Below are positions 5,901 to 5,935 of a stretch of DNA of 5,935 nt, piece after piece. How positions within the stretch are numbered: the stretch's first letter is position 1; each line of letters starts with the position of its first letter. The stretch covers positions 1 to 5,935 of the forward strand of contig CAMPIC010000207.1 of the NCBI GenBank assembly GCA_946886185.1, in the 5' to 3' direction. Made by a program: the position numbers and the translations under genes. Source of the stretch: an uncultured bacterium (lineage in GTDB: Bacteria > Eisenbacteria > RBG-16-71-46 > CAIMUX01). The notes below the pieces were generated by a model. That model did not search any database, was not told the DNA's origin, and saw only the letters and a program-made list of their open reading frames with translations.

Positions 5901-5935
5901 AAATGGGCTCGAACGGCAAGACGGCGGACAAGGCC

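Overview
This is a GC-rich bacterial window with five well-supported genes, one plausible small gene, and GC-rich gaps containing inverted repeats. Two secreted proteins suggest an uncultured Gram-negative lineage of the Fibrobacterota-Chlorobiota-Bacteroidota type, such as Candidatus Eisenbacteria or a relative. One is a beta-propeller protein with a type IX secretion (T9SS)-like C-terminal domain. The other is a Cys-rich right-handed beta-helix protein with a short basic Trp-containing tail. The taxonomic placement is inferred from protein style alone; no rRNA or marker gene is present.

Layout. Bases 130-1341 (minus) encode the exported beta-helix protein. Bases 1585-1827 (plus) encode an 80-residue acidic protein of unknown function with a clear ribosome binding site. 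The gap 1828-2119 holds several inverted repeats: a terminator-like hairpin, then three back-to-back hairpins just before the next gene. Bases 2120-2506 (plus) encode a single-domain CheY-like response regulator. Its last codons and stop are the first unit of a degenerate tandem repeat of about 31 bp that runs to 2637. Bases 2695-3915 (minus) encode a secreted YCF48-type beta-propeller with a T9SS-like tail, convergent with the regulator. After a 312-base gap come a MoaD/ThiS-like ubiquitin-fold protein ending in Gly-Gly (4228-4524, minus) and, upstream of it, a cytoplasmic BNR/Asp-box beta-propeller (4589-5707, minus).

How the genes relate. The BNR propeller and the MoaD/ThiS-like protein lie 64 bases apart on one strand and look like a two-gene operon. 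This is the most system-like element here: a non-secreted, probably non-catalytic propeller paired with a sulfur-carrier or modifier-like protein. The other genes look independently transcribed. The two exported proteins suit cell-surface roles. The response regulator has no output domain and no partner kinase in the window. I saw no tRNA, rRNA, CRISPR array, transposase or attachment site, and no convincing sigma-70 promoter.
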